A stretch of 64,000 bases of DNA, taken from assembly GCA_016124235.1 (NCBI GenBank), contig WGOC01000003.1:85008-149007 (forward strand), in the 5' to 3' direction. The translations under genes and the position numbers were made by a program. Under the pieces are notes generated by a model. It did no database searches and was not told the origin of the DNA. It saw only the letters and a program-made list of their open reading frames with translations. Every line of letters starts with the position of its first letter. The first letter of the stretch is position 1. Source of the stretch: a bacterium. Its GTDB lineage: Bacteria > Verrucomicrobiota > Verrucomicrobiia > Limisphaerales > RI-55. This document shows, piece after piece, positions 42,650-51,904 of the stretch.

Positions 42650-45600
42650 ATGATGAGGAAATTTATTGTGACCAAGTGTTTGGAATTTGTGGCGTTGACG
42701 ATCTTGTTGTGGGCAGCGACGGGAAATGGTGCCTCCGTTGTGGTGGCTCCTAAAGAGTCATCGATTACGACATCATCCGGAATGAATTCAGATGTCCATG
42801 TCAGTGCGGATGGGCGTTACGTGGTGTTCACGAGCGAAGCCGATGATCTTGTAACGAACGATCACAACAAGAGCCGCGACGTATTTTTACGTGACCGCCA
42901 GGCGGGAACGACAGCTCTCGTTTCGCACACTTGGAACGAGTCGACCGCTGCTAACGGAGCGTCAACAGGTGCGGCCATTACGCCAGACGGTCGTTACATT
43001 GTTTTTGAAAGCACTGCGACCGATCTGGTTGCCTCCGGCTTTCTGCCACCTTCGGTCGGCCCGAACCGCTCACTGATTTACCGATATGATCGACAGACCG
43101 GTGAAACGATTCTGATCAATGTCAATCGGCCGGCCGTGGATTGGGACGTCATCAACCACGAACCGGCGATGACGAATGTCTCCTGGAGTCTGCGTGCTCC
43201 GGTCATCAGCCCGGACGGACATCGAGTTCTTTTTGAAGCGCGCGCGCACTTTGAATCGGCCGTTGATTTGGGGGGCAAAATTGAACCTGAGCTGGACGAT
43301 CTTTTCCTCTGGAACGATTCGACGGGAGAAACGGAGTTGATGACTCATCGATTTCAAAAGAACCCGCCGGAGACCGACGCAGAATACGGATCCAGAATCA
43401 TCACCACAACGCCGTTGATGAGCGACGATGGACGCTATGTGGCGTTCGCGCGTTCGATGGCCGATGTCTTGTCGGGTAGCGCTCGCAACTTCTTCAATCT
43501 CGACGAGCTTGAGTCGGTGGTCCACGATCGAGTAACGATCACCAATGCTTTGCCGGCGTTAAATACGCGATATACGGGCGGCAATGCTCCACGCAGTGAG
43601 CCATGGGGATTCAGTGCGGACGGGGAATGGTTGCTCTTCGAAACCAGGGACAGCGATCAGGGTGGCTATGTGAGTGGCCAGGCGGGCTATGCTCCGGCTC
43701 AGATTTGGTTGTACAACATGCTCACGGGAGTTAAGACGATGGTGAGTACGAACGCTTCGATCGGTGCGCCCGGATCAACTTCTTCGTTCTACGGGGCGAT
43801 CAGTCGGGACGGAAACTGGGCGGCCTATTTCAGTCGTGCCACCAACTTAGTCGCTGACGACACCGACGCGGTGATTGATGTGTATCTCTACGATCGGCAG
43901 AGCAGTGCAACCATACGAATCTCGAACGACTCCACCTGGCACGGGTTGGTCACGCCTTATCCGGAATACCCACCTCAATTGACCTCGAATGGACGCTATG
44001 TTCTTTATCAGGCAGTTGGCTCAGGGTTGTATCGCTACGATCGCGTGGCTGGAACGAATGCTCTCATTACAGCGGACGTCGAAACGGACTCCGCCGCGAT
44101 GTCCGACGATGGTCGTTTTGTTATGTTTACCGATGCGCCCGATTCCATTGATCCGAATGTTGCCAATCCGAACCGGCAGGTCTATTGCCGCGATCTTGAA
44201 ACCGGTGCGACCGAGCTGATTTCCGTTCGCGACGGCGGGGTTCCGATTGCGACCCCCAACGGGCCAACATCGCTCGAATTGGCGGCCGTGAGCGCGACTG
44301 GTCGGTACATTGCATTCACGAGTTTTGCTACCGATATCGGAGATGGCGCGAGTCGCTCCGGTCAACTTTGGGTGCGCGATACGCAGCTCGGAACCAACAT
44401 GCTCGTCAGCGTCGACAAGGACGGCCAGCCGCTCACAGGAACGGACGTATTTCGCAATGTGCAGATGAGTGCCGATGGCCGGTGGATCTGTTTCGTTTCG
44501 CGTAGTACCAGTCTGGTCGACAACGACAGCAACCGATTCGATGACGTCTATCTGCGGGATCTCCAGGCTGGATTGACACGATTGGTCAGCACAAGCGATC
44601 AGACGGGGACTTCGGCCAACGGTGAAGCGTTGAATCCGGTTATGGCTCGGGATGGCTCAAAAATCGTTTTCAACAGCCATGCGCCCGATTTGCTTACCGG
44701 CGGCGGATACTATGATCTGTATGGCTACGATGTGGCGTCCGGGATCACCTCGCTGCTCACGTATAACTCTGCCAATCAAATGCACGCCAATGGGCCCTCT
44801 GATCAGCAAGCATTGAGTCCTGACGGTCGCTGGATGTTGTTTCGAACCTGGGATCATTATGTTTCGCAAGAGAATTGCTTTCATGCCTTCAACTACATCG
44901 CTTATCGGGACCTAACCGGTAATGAACCAGTTCATTGCGTGACAAATACTTTGGACTCGCCTCCGCTCTTGGATGGGGCCGTTGGAAAATGGTCGATCAG
45001 CGGAAATGGGCAATGGTTCGTTGGTAATATTTCTTTTAATAACCAAACGGAGGTCTATCTCGGTCGTGGTGGCACAAACGCGGCTTGGCTGGTTGGGACC
45101 AACGGATATTCCCCGCTGGTGTCAAACGACGGCTTGACGATCGCCTGGGAGAGTGCATTGCCCGCCGATGGCTACACGGACACCAACGGCACTTGGGACG
45201 TTTTTCACTACCGAACCGATCTCGGAACATTGCGGGTTGTCAGCCTCGATGATACCGGGATGCAAACCGGCAACGGCGCGTCACGTTTGATCGGGTTGAG
45301 TCCGGACGGACGTTACGTGCTGATTCGCAGCCACGCGTCCAATCTGGTTTCCGGAGACGATAATCAATCGATGGATTTGTTCCTCCGCGACACCGCCACG
45401 GATGTGACCGTTTTGCTGTCGCGTAACTTTTCAGGCAACGCATCGGCCGACAACTTTTCCGGGAAAGCCGTTTTCACGGACGATGGCACCAAGATTATCT
45501 TCGAGAGTTATGCTTCAGACATCGTCGCGAACGATCGCAATCTCGATCGCGACATTTTTGTCGTGCAACTTCAGTCGACTGATAGCGATCACGACGGGTT

Positions 45601-45952
45601 GCCCGACGACTGGGAGTTGACGTACTTCGGCGATCTGAGCCACGACGGGTCGGCGGATACCGACGGCGACGGCGTCAGTGACGGTGACGAATTTCGCGCC
45701 GGCACGAGCCCGATCAATTCGACCTCCATCTTGCGGGCCATCACGGTGACCGGCATCAATTCGGCAACCACGACCATCATGTGGTCCGCCGTTCCTGGGA
45801 AGTCCTATCAGGTCCAGTATCGTGATTCGTTCTCCGGAACGGGTTGGACCAATTTGGGTGCGTCGGTTGTTGCCAAAGGGAGCACTGCCGGTGTTGACGA
45901 TGCCCAGGTATCGATCGGGCAACGCTTTTATCGCGTGATGCTGGTGGAATAA
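42650..45952 (+). CDS. Secreted TolB-like (PD40) propeller protein with Ca-binding and C-terminal beta domain
   Basis: A 1,100-residue exported protein with a signal peptide (FVALTILLWAATGNGA-S). It holds many WD40-like/PD40 beta-propeller units of the form SADGRYVVFTSxADDLV followed by DVFLRDRQAG, seen for example near residues 45-85, 102-130, 600-650 and 880-930, probably two propellers. Near residue 985 a thrombospondin type 3-like Ca site reads DSDHDGLPDDWEL and DTDGDGVSDGDEF. The last 75 residues (ITVTGINSATTTIMWSAVPG...YRVMLVE) form a beta domain frequent at the C-termini of verrucomicrobial surface proteins. ATG 42650 or 42653 are equivalent starts. The function is unknown; it is probably surface-located. 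Confidence 0.8.
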   Translation: MMRKFIVTKCLEFVALTILLWAATGNGASVVVAPKESSITTSSGMNSDVHVSADGRYVVFTSEADDLVTNDHNKSRDVFLRDRQAGTTALVSHTWNESTAANGASTGAAITPDGRYIVFESTATDLVASGFLPPSVGPNRSLIYRYDRQTGETILINVNRPAVDWDVINHEPAMTNVSWSLRAPVISPDGHRVLFEARAHFESAVDLGGKIEPELDDLFLWNDSTGETELMTHRFQKNPPETDAEYGSRIITTTPLMSDDGRYVAFARSMADVLSGSARNFFNLDELESVVHDRVTITNALPALNTRYTGGNAPRSEPWGFSADGEWLLFETRDSDQGGYVSGQAGYAPAQIWLYNMLTGVKTMVSTNASIGAPGSTSSFYGAISRDGNWAAYFSRATNLVADDTDAVIDVYLYDRQSSATIRISNDSTWHGLVTPYPEYPPQLTSNGRYVLYQAVGSGLYRYDRVAGTNALITADVETDSAAMSDDGRFVMFTDAPDSIDPNVANPNRQVYCRDLETGATELISVRDGGVPIATPNGPTSLELAAVSATGRYIAFTSFATDIGDGASRSGQLWVRDTQLGTNMLVSVDKDGQPLTGTDVFRNVQMSADGRWICFVSRSTSLVDNDSNRFDDVYLRDLQAGLTRLVSTSDQTGTSANGEALNPVMARDGSKIVFNSHAPDLLTGGGYYDLYGYDVASGITSLLTYNSANQMHANGPSDQQALSPDGRWMLFRTWDHYVSQENCFHAFNYIAYRDLTGNEPVHCVTNTLDSPPLLDGAVGKWSISGNGQWFVGNISFNNQTEVYLGRGGTNAAWLVGTNGYSPLVSNDGLTIAWESALPADGYTDTNGTWDVFHYRTDLGTLRVVSLDDTGMQTGNGASRLIGLSPDGRYVLIRSHASNLVSGDDNQSMDLFLRDTATDVTVLLSRNFSGNASADNFSGKAVFTDDGTKIIFESYASDIVANDRNLDRDIFVVQLQSTDSDHDGLPDDWELTYFGDLSHDGSADTDGDGVSDGDEFRAGTSPINSTSILRAITVTGINSATTTIMWSAVPGKSYQVQYRDSFSGTGWTNLGASVVAKGSTAGVDDAQVSIGQRFYRVMLVE

Positions 45953-45976
45953 TCATCGACGAGTGATGCTCTTAAA

Positions 45977-46558
45977 ATGATGAGATTCCGGAATGTGATC
46001 AGCGTTTTTGTGGTGCTGGTTACCGCTGTGTTGCTCTTGGGCTACGTGGCGTTCCTACAACCAGAAGCCGATACATCTCGCGCAAAACCAGATTCGACGA
46101 GGAATGACCGCGCGATTTTTGCCGGCGGTTGTTTCTGGGGATTGCAGGCGGCATTCGACGAGTTGCCGGGAGTGGTTCGCACACGGGCGGGTTACACGGG
46201 TGGGCATTCCAGCAATCCGAATTACGAAGACGTGGTTACGGGTCAAACCGGTCACGCTGAAGCGGTGGAAGTGACGTTCGATCCGGGCCAGATTTCGTAT
46301 GAACAACTGGTGCGATATTTCTTCGCTCATCACCGGTACGAAAGCAACGAACCGGATTCAAAATATCAAATGCGCCCATATCGTTCGGAGATCTTCGTGC
46401 ACGACGCGTCGCAGCGAGCGACTGCGGAAAAGATCATCGCAGAACTTTCCGCACATGTGGCGAATGGAAGGCATGTAACCACGTTGATCGGTGACGCCGG
46501 CCGGTTTTGGGAAGCCGAGGTGTATCACCAGAAATATTTGGCGCAGTGCGGTCGCTGA
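45977..46558 (+). CDS. msrA: Peptide methionine (S)-S-oxide reductase, membrane-anchored or exported
   Basis: A 193-residue protein that reduces methionine-S-sulfoxide in proteins. The catalytic motif is AGGCFWG with Cys52, followed by YTGGHSSNPNYEDVVTGQTGHAEAVEV, split here as the usual MsrA core (YTGG...PNYE...GHAE). An N-terminal hydrophobic segment (VISVFVVLVTAVLLLGYVAF, residues 7-26) makes it an exported or anchored form that probably repairs envelope proteins. The resolving cysteine may be C191 in LAQCGR. It ends 16 nt from the convergent glycerophosphodiesterase gene. Confidence 0.94.
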   Translation: MMRFRNVISVFVVLVTAVLLLGYVAFLQPEADTSRAKPDSTRNDRAIFAGGCFWGLQAAFDELPGVVRTRAGYTGGHSSNPNYEDVVTGQTGHAEAVEVTFDPGQISYEQLVRYFFAHHRYESNEPDSKYQMRPYRSEIFVHDASQRATAEKIIAELSAHVANGRHVTTLIGDAGRFWEAEVYHQKYLAQCGR

Positions 46559-46574
46559 TTAATCAGGTTCGAAC

Positions 46575-47480
46575 TCAATCTGATCCGCGGCTCGCCAGGA
46601 CTTTCCAGAGCATCGTCGGTTTGTTGGAGATGATCCCGTCGACACCCATACCGAGCAGGTCGTTGGCAGCCTCGGGATCGTCGATCGTATAAACAAATAC
46701 TTTCAGGTCGCGACGGTGAGCGGCGCGAACGGCGCTTTGGTCGACCTGGTTGTTCCAAACAACAATCCGTGCGCCCAAGTCACGAATTTCATCACACCAA
46801 GCCGCGTTCAACTGTTTCTCTTCTTTCGCAAGGCGATGTCCATTCTTGGATCCGGGTGGGCCAAGGGCAGCGAGAATCTGGGTTGGTTCTTGTTGGTGAT
46901 ATTCCCGGAGGTAATTCCAATCGAAGGCTTGAACGACGACGTGGTTCAGCAGGCTTTTGTCGCGGATCAATTTGATGCACGAAGCAGCGTCGCCGGCTTT
47001 GCGCTCGATCAATGTCACGCTGCCTTTTTGGATGACGTCCAACGCTTCGCCAAGTTCCGGCAAGTGAAGTCCAGGTTGAGGCGGCTTAAACCAAGTGCCC
47101 GCTTCAAGTTCGGCGAGTTTTTCGAAATCGTAGTCGGCAACTTTGAAATTATTTCCGTTCCATCGCAGACGGGCATCGGTGGTTCGGTCGACGGTTGAAT
47201 CATGAATGACGATCAAACGGCCGTCTTTGGTGAGATGGTAGTCGAGTTCTGTGAGGTCCGCGCCAGCAATCACCGCTTTCTGAAACGAAGCAATCGTGTT
47301 CTCGGGAGCGATCGACGAGAAGCCGCGATGCCCGATGACCAACGGGCGTTTCAACTGCAGAAGCGCTTCGGCCGGTCTCGCTTTCAATGTTGTCGAGGCG
47401 GGTTGCCCGGTTAGGCAAACGGTGGAAGTTGCGAGCATCACCATCGCGGCGAAGCAGGCGAAAGTTCGTTGTAACGACAT
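46575..47480 (-). CDS. Glycerophosphodiester phosphodiesterase, exported
   Basis: A 301-residue GDPD-family enzyme that hydrolyses glycerophosphodiesters to glycerol-3-phosphate and an alcohol. The signal peptide is RTFACFAAMVMLATSTVCLTG. The catalytic HRG motif lies in VIGHRGFSSIAPENTIASF, with metal ligands E and D in ELDYHLTKDGRLIVIHD (ExD...H). TIM-barrel strands continue with VTLIERKAGD and VFVYTIDDPEAANDLLGMGVDGI. All catalytic residues are intact. It is 15 nt downstream of the lactonase gene, so the two may be co-transcribed. Confidence 0.9.
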   Translation of the reverse strand: MSLQRTFACFAAMVMLATSTVCLTGQPASTTLKARPAEALLQLKRPLVIGHRGFSSIAPENTIASFQKAVIAGADLTELDYHLTKDGRLIVIHDSTVDRTTDARLRWNGNNFKVADYDFEKLAELEAGTWFKPPQPGLHLPELGEALDVIQKGSVTLIERKAGDAASCIKLIRDKSLLNHVVVQAFDWNYLREYHQQEPTQILAALGPPGSKNGHRLAKEEKQLNAAWCDEIRDLGARIVVWNNQVDQSAVRAAHRRDLKVFVYTIDDPEAANDLLGMGVDGIISNKPTMLWKVLASRGSD

Positions 47481-47495
47481 CCTGCTGACCGGCGG

Positions 47496-48407
47496 TTACT
47501 GGTGAACGCCGGCAACTTTCATCTTCATCCCGTAGATGTGTTTGCTCGCCGTGATGAAGAGGAGCTTCCGATCCTTGCCGCCAAACGTGACATTGGCGGT
47601 CCAGCTCTCCGCGACGGCGATGTGTTCGATCTGCGTTCCGGTCTTGTCAAAGACGGTGACACCGCGGCCCGTGAGGTAGACATTGCCCTCCGAATCGATC
47701 GTCATGCCATCGGAACCCATTTGGCAAAACAGGCGTTTGTTCGTGAGTGAACCGTCGTCCTGGATGTCGAATGCGTAGGTCTTCCCGGCGCCAATATCGG
47801 CAACGTAAAGTGTTCTGCCGTCCGGCGTACCGATGATGCCGTTCGGCTGCTTGTAATCGGTGATCACGCGGACGGGTGCCTTTGCACCTTTCGCCAGAAA
47901 ATAGACATACTGCCCTTCCTGCTGCATGGCCTTGTCGCGCTTCCAGTAATCGCGCGGATAAAGCGGGTCGGTGAAGTAGATTCCGCCATCCGGCCGGGCC
48001 CAGACGTCGTTCGGACCGTTCAACAGTTTACCGCCAACGTCGTCGATCAAAACGGTGGCGGTTTTGTCCGGAGCGATCGACCACAGCTCGTTCTTTTCGT
48101 CCGCGCAGGCGATCAGGTTGCCATTCTTGTCGAAAAACGTCCCGTTGGAACGGCCGGCCGGCTTGAGCCAGTCGCTGACGGAGCCATCGTCTGCGTCCCA
48201 CTTTACGATGCGGTCGTTGGGCTGATCGGTGAAATAGACGTCGCCGTTTTTGTCAACGGCCGGACCTTCGGTAAACGAGTAATCGCCGGCCAACGTTTGC
48301 AACGTGGCTCCGGGAGCAATTACGGGCGATTCGGCGGCGTTCGTAATTGGGAGAATTCCGGCAATTGCGACCAGGAATGTCGAGGCGGCTGCGATGCGTG
48401 GGTTCAT
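47496..48407 (-). CDS. SMP-30/gluconolactonase-family protein, exported
   Basis: A 303-residue six-bladed propeller protein; the ATG at 48407 gives a signal peptide (IAAASTFLVAIAGILPITNA-AE), while the frame extends to 48542 without benefit. Metal-binding signatures of the family are present: TEGPAVDKNGDVYFTD near the start, LLNGPNDVWARPDGGIYFTD in the middle and NGIIGTPDGRTLYVADIG later. Such proteins hydrolyse sugar lactones such as gluconolactone using a divalent metal. The actual substrate is not known. It is divergent from ndk. Confidence 0.87.
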   Translation of the reverse strand: MNPRIAAASTFLVAIAGILPITNAAESPVIAPGATLQTLAGDYSFTEGPAVDKNGDVYFTDQPNDRIVKWDADDGSVSDWLKPAGRSNGTFFDKNGNLIACADEKNELWSIAPDKTATVLIDDVGGKLLNGPNDVWARPDGGIYFTDPLYPRDYWKRDKAMQQEGQYVYFLAKGAKAPVRVITDYKQPNGIIGTPDGRTLYVADIGAGKTYAFDIQDDGSLTNKRLFCQMGSDGMTIDSEGNVYLTGRGVTVFDKTGTQIEHIAVAESWTANVTFGGKDRKLLFITASKHIYGMKMKVAGVHQ

Positions 48408-48536
48408 GGCGGACAAGGTGTCCAACCCCGGCGCAAAAGTCACGCAAACACACGCGGTTAGATCAAACTTTGGAGCGGTTTGTCCGGCGTAAGATTTGGC
48501 TGGCGTCCGCCAAATCTGCCCGTATCGTCGCCGCCC

Positions 48537-48950
48537 ATGCAAAAAACTGTGATTTTATTGAAGCCGGATTGCATTGAAAAAAGCCTCGCCGGCGAGGTGA
48601 TTGGGCGGTTCGAAAAAGCCGGTTTGAAGATCAAGGCCTGCCGAATGATGCGGCTGACGGACAATTTGCTGAAAGAACACTACTCGCACCTGGCGGATAA
48701 ACCGTTCTTCCCCGAGATCGTGACGTTCATGCAATCAACCCCGGTGATCGCCATGGCTTTGGAAGGTGAGAATGCGATCGGACGCGTCCGGGATTTGCTC
48801 GGCCCGACGGATTCGCAAGCCGCTCCAAAAGGCTCGATTCGCGGTGACCTGGGCACCGACAAGATGCGCAACATTGCCCATGCCTCGGATTCCGAGGACA
48901 CAGCTGCGGCGGAGTTGAAACGCTTCTTCGCGGCTGGCGACATTTTTTGA
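48537..48950 (+). CDS. ndk: Nucleoside diphosphate kinase
   Basis: A 137-residue enzyme that transfers the gamma phosphate from ATP to nucleoside diphosphates. The ATG at 48537 gives the canonical N-terminus QKTVILLKPDCIEKSLAGEV. The active-site histidine is His115 in NIAHASDSEDTA, and the substrate loop GSIRGDLGTD is intact. Length is normal for the family. The gene is followed by a U-tailed hairpin at 48974-49009, so it is probably a single-gene unit with its own terminator. Confidence 0.97.
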   Translation: MQKTVILLKPDCIEKSLAGEVIGRFEKAGLKIKACRMMRLTDNLLKEHYSHLADKPFFPEIVTFMQSTPVIAMALEGENAIGRVRDLLGPTDSQAAPKGSIRGDLGTDKMRNIAHASDSEDTAAAELKRFFAAGDIF

Positions 48951-48973
48951 GGACGCCAGGTGAATTTGCGACA

Positions 48974-49009
48974 GAGCCGGTGCTCACTTCGGGCATCGGT
49001 TCTTTTTTT
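48974..49009 (+). terminator. Intrinsic terminator after ndk
   Basis: A stem of about 12 bp with some GU pairs forms between GAGCCGGTGCTC (48974-48985) and GGGCATCGGTTC (48991-49002), with loop ACTTC, followed by TTTTTTT. It sits 24 nt after the ndk stop. Confidence 0.8.
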
Positions 49010-49307
49010 GGTGAAGGATTGATCGCTTTTTGACCGATATGTTCGACGTCAAAAATGAGCGCGAGCAGTCATTTAGCAGGTTTTCTAAGGAGAAACTAAA
49101 CTTGCATTAATCTCTGGCTTTTCATCTGCTTTGCCAGAGCTTCATGGCCCTGATGCCGGTTTTTGGAAAGAATTGCCGCACTCCTTGCCTTGGCAATAAG
49201 CTGAGGTTGCCTAGTGCGAGCAAAGTTCCTATGGTGCCGTCAGTTCGAACAAAACTTCCCGCCGAAAATGTGCTCGTAGCCGCATTTTGATCCGGGAACA
49301 ACCAAGT
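49010..49307 (+). promoter_or_regulatory. Long leader with candidate RNA structure upstream of the secretion ATPase pair
   Basis: About 300 nt without a credible gene. Two structures stand out. One is a 7-bp perfect hairpin CTCTGGC/GCCAGAG (49112-49118 with 49133-49139). The other is a compound fold with closing stem CGCACT (49177-49182) / AGTGCG (49213-49218) enclosing TTGCC-TT-GGCAA (49185-49196). They suggest a structured 5' leader. I could not match a known riboswitch; the consensus of the c-di-GMP-I (GEMM) class is not seen. Confidence 0.35.
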
Positions 49308-50153
49308 ATGGCCGTAGCCCTGTCGCCCAGCGAGGAAGCGCAATTGCAGCAAACGATTGAGATGTTTGAAGTCATCACTCAATCGCAGCCGCAGGATTAT
49401 CAGTCGCTGGAAATCCTCAAAGAAGCCTACCTGAAACTGGGCCGGGAGCCCGACGCCGTCAACACATCCAAACGAATTGCCGAGGCCTACGTCCATCTCG
49501 GTCAGCTCTCTTCTGCGATTCTCGAATACGAAACGATTCTGCAGCGATGCCCGGACGATCAGGACGTCGCGAAGGCGCTCGCTCAAATTGAATCCACTGC
49601 CAATACGCTGGCGGTCGATCAGTCGACAGCCGATGCCGAAGTGGAAGATCGGAACGTGGATCAGCCTGCTGCCCGTAAAACGGCGTCCGGCGGTACGACC
49701 CATTTGGATGATGGCAGCACACAAATGCGCAAGTTGTTCGTCGAAGGCAAACATATCAGTCAGAGCGAATTCGAACTATGCTGGCCGGCGCCGGATTCGG
49801 TGACCGGGAAGAACATCATGGCGCCGTTCATTCAGGAGCTTCAGGAGAAGAACATGATGAACGTTGAGAAATCCCTGAAGCTACTCGCGGATAAGGCGCG
49901 TTTGGGTTACCTGCCTTTGGAGCTTTACGATATCAACATCGAACTCGCGCGTTCGTACTCGGCGGCCGTTTGTCGACGTTGGTGTATCCTCCCGTTTGAC
50001 CGCGTCGGCAAGGCGGTGCTGGTCGCGACAACCAATCCGTTCAATGCACGCGCGGTGAAAGAATTGCAGGATCTACAGCCCGGTCGCATTCAATGGTATC
50101 TCGCCGCGCCTGCGGAATTGTCGCGTCAAATCAAGAAAGTCTTCCGCTCCTGA
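49308..50153 (+). CDS. TPR-like protein with C-terminal GspE/PilB N-domain (MshEN-like)
   Basis: A 281-residue protein from ATG 49308 (an upstream TTG/ATT-type extension to 49287 is unlikely). Residues about 10-90 are TPR-like helices (DYQSLEILKEAYLKLGREPDAV, IAEAYVHLGQLSSAILEYETIL). A polar linker follows at about 95-140. Residues about 175-281 resemble the N-terminal domain of type II secretion/type IV pilus ATPases (LADKARLGYLPLELYDIN, RRWCILPFDRVGKAVLVATTNPF). The gene ends 3 nt before the ATPase start. It probably is an accessory or regulatory subunit of that ATPase, made in equal amounts. Confidence 0.72.
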   Translation: MAVALSPSEEAQLQQTIEMFEVITQSQPQDYQSLEILKEAYLKLGREPDAVNTSKRIAEAYVHLGQLSSAILEYETILQRCPDDQDVAKALAQIESTANTLAVDQSTADAEVEDRNVDQPAARKTASGGTTHLDDGSTQMRKLFVEGKHISQSEFELCWPAPDSVTGKNIMAPFIQELQEKNMMNVEKSLKLLADKARLGYLPLELYDINIELARSYSAAVCRRWCILPFDRVGKAVLVATTNPFNARAVKELQDLQPGRIQWYLAAPAELSRQIKKVFRS

Positions 50154-50156
50154 CCT

Positions 50157-51890
50157 ATGGCCGTAAAAACTTTTGGAGAAAAGATTGCCGATGTGCTGAT
50201 TGAAGACGGTCTGCTCAGTCGCGCACAGGTCGAGGAGTTGATCGAAAAGCAAAAGAAGGAAGGCACCCGCCTGCTTAAGCTGATCAACGAAAAGTCGCTT
50301 GTCAGTGACGCGGACATGGCGGTCTCGATCGGACGAGTGCTCAATACTCCGCCGATCAATCTGAGCCGGATCAGCATCCCAACGGAGCTGATGGAATTGA
50401 TTCCACGAGACATGGCGATGAACCACAAGGTTCTGCCCGTGTCGCGGCTTGGGAACAAGTTGTTCCTGGCGATGGCGGACCCGCTCAATGTGCTGGCGGT
50501 CGATGACGTTCACCGTGCCACCAAGCTCGAAGTTTCGCCGTTGATTGCGCCCGAAAAGGCGATAACCGACAAGTTCAGCCATCTGGGTGCCGCGGGCGCC
50601 GGCAGCATGGAGGACATCATTCAGGATGCTCAAAATGCTGAGAATGCTGACGATGTCGACAATCTTGAAGTAGCCAAGGAATCCAGCGATGAGGTCAATT
50701 TGGATACGCTCGCCGCGTCTTCCGAAGAAGCCCCCGTCATCAAGTTGGCCAACTTGATCCTGGTACAGGCGATCAAGGACCGTGCGAGTGATATTCACAT
50801 CGAGCCGTTTGAACGGCAGGTTCGTTTGCGCTACCGCATTGACGGGGCCTTGGTTGACGCCACGCCGCCGCCGCGGAACATGCACGTCCCGTTGATCAGT
50901 CGCTTGAAAATCATGAGCAACCTGGACATCGCTGAGCGACGGTTGCCGCAGGACGGTCGCATGCGGGTCAAGATGGGCGGGCGGGACGTGGATCTTCGTG
51001 TTTCGATGTTGCCGACCGTGCATGGCGAGAAGGCGGTTTTGCGCGTGCTCGACAAATCGAACTTGTCCGCAAACATCGATCAGCTGGGGATGGACCCGGA
51101 CACATTTCGGGCGTTCAAAACGGCTGTGGATGCGCCGCATGGTTTGATTCTTGTGACCGGTCCGACGGGTTCAGGAAAGACTACAACTCTTTATTCCGCG
51201 TTGAACGAACTCAACAATCCGGTCTTCAACATCATTACGGTGGAAGATCCGGTGGAATTTCAAATCATGGGCATCAATCAAGTACCCGTGAAAAAGGAGA
51301 TTGGTTTATCGTTTGCCAATGCTCTCCGTTCGATCCTTCGCCAGGATCCGGATATCATCATGATCGGTGAGATTCGCGACACGGAAACGGCCGAGATTGC
51401 GGTGGAAGCAGCCCTGACTGGTCACCAGGTACTGAGCACGATGCACTGTAATGACGCGCCGGGCGCCATTGCGCGGCTCGATGACATGGGCATTGCGCCG
51501 TTTCTTATTTCGTCGTCGGTCATCTTGTCCTGCGCCCAGCGTCTGATGCGGCGCGTTTGCACCGTCTGCAAGGAACCGATGGAATATCCGGTGAAGATGT
51601 TTGAAGATCTGCAAATTGATCCGCGCGCATTTGAAGGAACGACCCTGTACTCCGGCCGCGGTTGCGAACGGTGCAAGAACTCCGGATATGCTGGACGATG
51701 CGCCATCATCGAAGTGATGCCGGCGAGCGACGAAATCCGCAAATTGATCATTCAGCGATCCAGCGCGATGGAGATCGGCAAGATGGCAATTAATCAAGGC
51801 ATGAAAACGCTGCGCGATGTGGCGTTGATGAAAGCTCGCGAAGGAATCACCACACTCGAGCAGGTGCTCGTCACCACGGCGGCGCATTAA
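50157..51890 (+). CDS. GspE/PilB-family type II secretion or type IV pilus assembly ATPase
   Basis: A 577-residue hexameric motor ATPase. An N-terminal MshEN-like domain (about 1-150: KIADVLIEDGLLSRAQVEELI, PLIAPEKAITDKF) leads into the ATPase core. Walker A is GPTGSGKTTTLYS at residues 335-342, the Asp box is TVEDPVEFQIMGINQV, Walker B is LRQDPDIIMIGEIRD, and the His box is LSTMHCNDAPGAIARL. A tetracysteine zinc site CTVC...CERC lies near 468-506. Everything for activity is present. No gspF/pilC or secretin gene lies beside it. Together with the preceding gene it could drive export of the prepilin-like protein at 41630-42490. Confidence 0.93.
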   Translation: MAVKTFGEKIADVLIEDGLLSRAQVEELIEKQKKEGTRLLKLINEKSLVSDADMAVSIGRVLNTPPINLSRISIPTELMELIPRDMAMNHKVLPVSRLGNKLFLAMADPLNVLAVDDVHRATKLEVSPLIAPEKAITDKFSHLGAAGAGSMEDIIQDAQNAENADDVDNLEVAKESSDEVNLDTLAASSEEAPVIKLANLILVQAIKDRASDIHIEPFERQVRLRYRIDGALVDATPPPRNMHVPLISRLKIMSNLDIAERRLPQDGRMRVKMGGRDVDLRVSMLPTVHGEKAVLRVLDKSNLSANIDQLGMDPDTFRAFKTAVDAPHGLILVTGPTGSGKTTTLYSALNELNNPVFNIITVEDPVEFQIMGINQVPVKKEIGLSFANALRSILRQDPDIIMIGEIRDTETAEIAVEAALTGHQVLSTMHCNDAPGAIARLDDMGIAPFLISSSVILSCAQRLMRRVCTVCKEPMEYPVKMFEDLQIDPRAFEGTTLYSGRGCERCKNSGYAGRCAIIEVMPASDEIRKLIIQRSSAMEIGKMAINQGMKTLRDVALMKAREGITTLEQVLVTTAAH

Positions 51891-51904
51891 TCTGTTCCTG
51901 TCCC

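Noticed and set aside
42487..42675. Minus-strand frame of 62 codons in the divergent gap upstream of the PD40 gene
   Set aside because: It overlaps the prepilin-like start and the PD40 start region, and shows no motif or conserved phrase.
49010..49307. c-di-GMP-I riboswitch before the pilus/secretion ATPase genes
   Set aside because: The conserved GCAAACC and GGGACGCAAAGCC blocks of that class are not present.
49122..49754. Minus-strand frame of 210 codons overlapping the TPR/GspE-N gene
   Set aside because: Part is antisense to a convincing gene, and the remaining C-terminal part has no recognisable motif.
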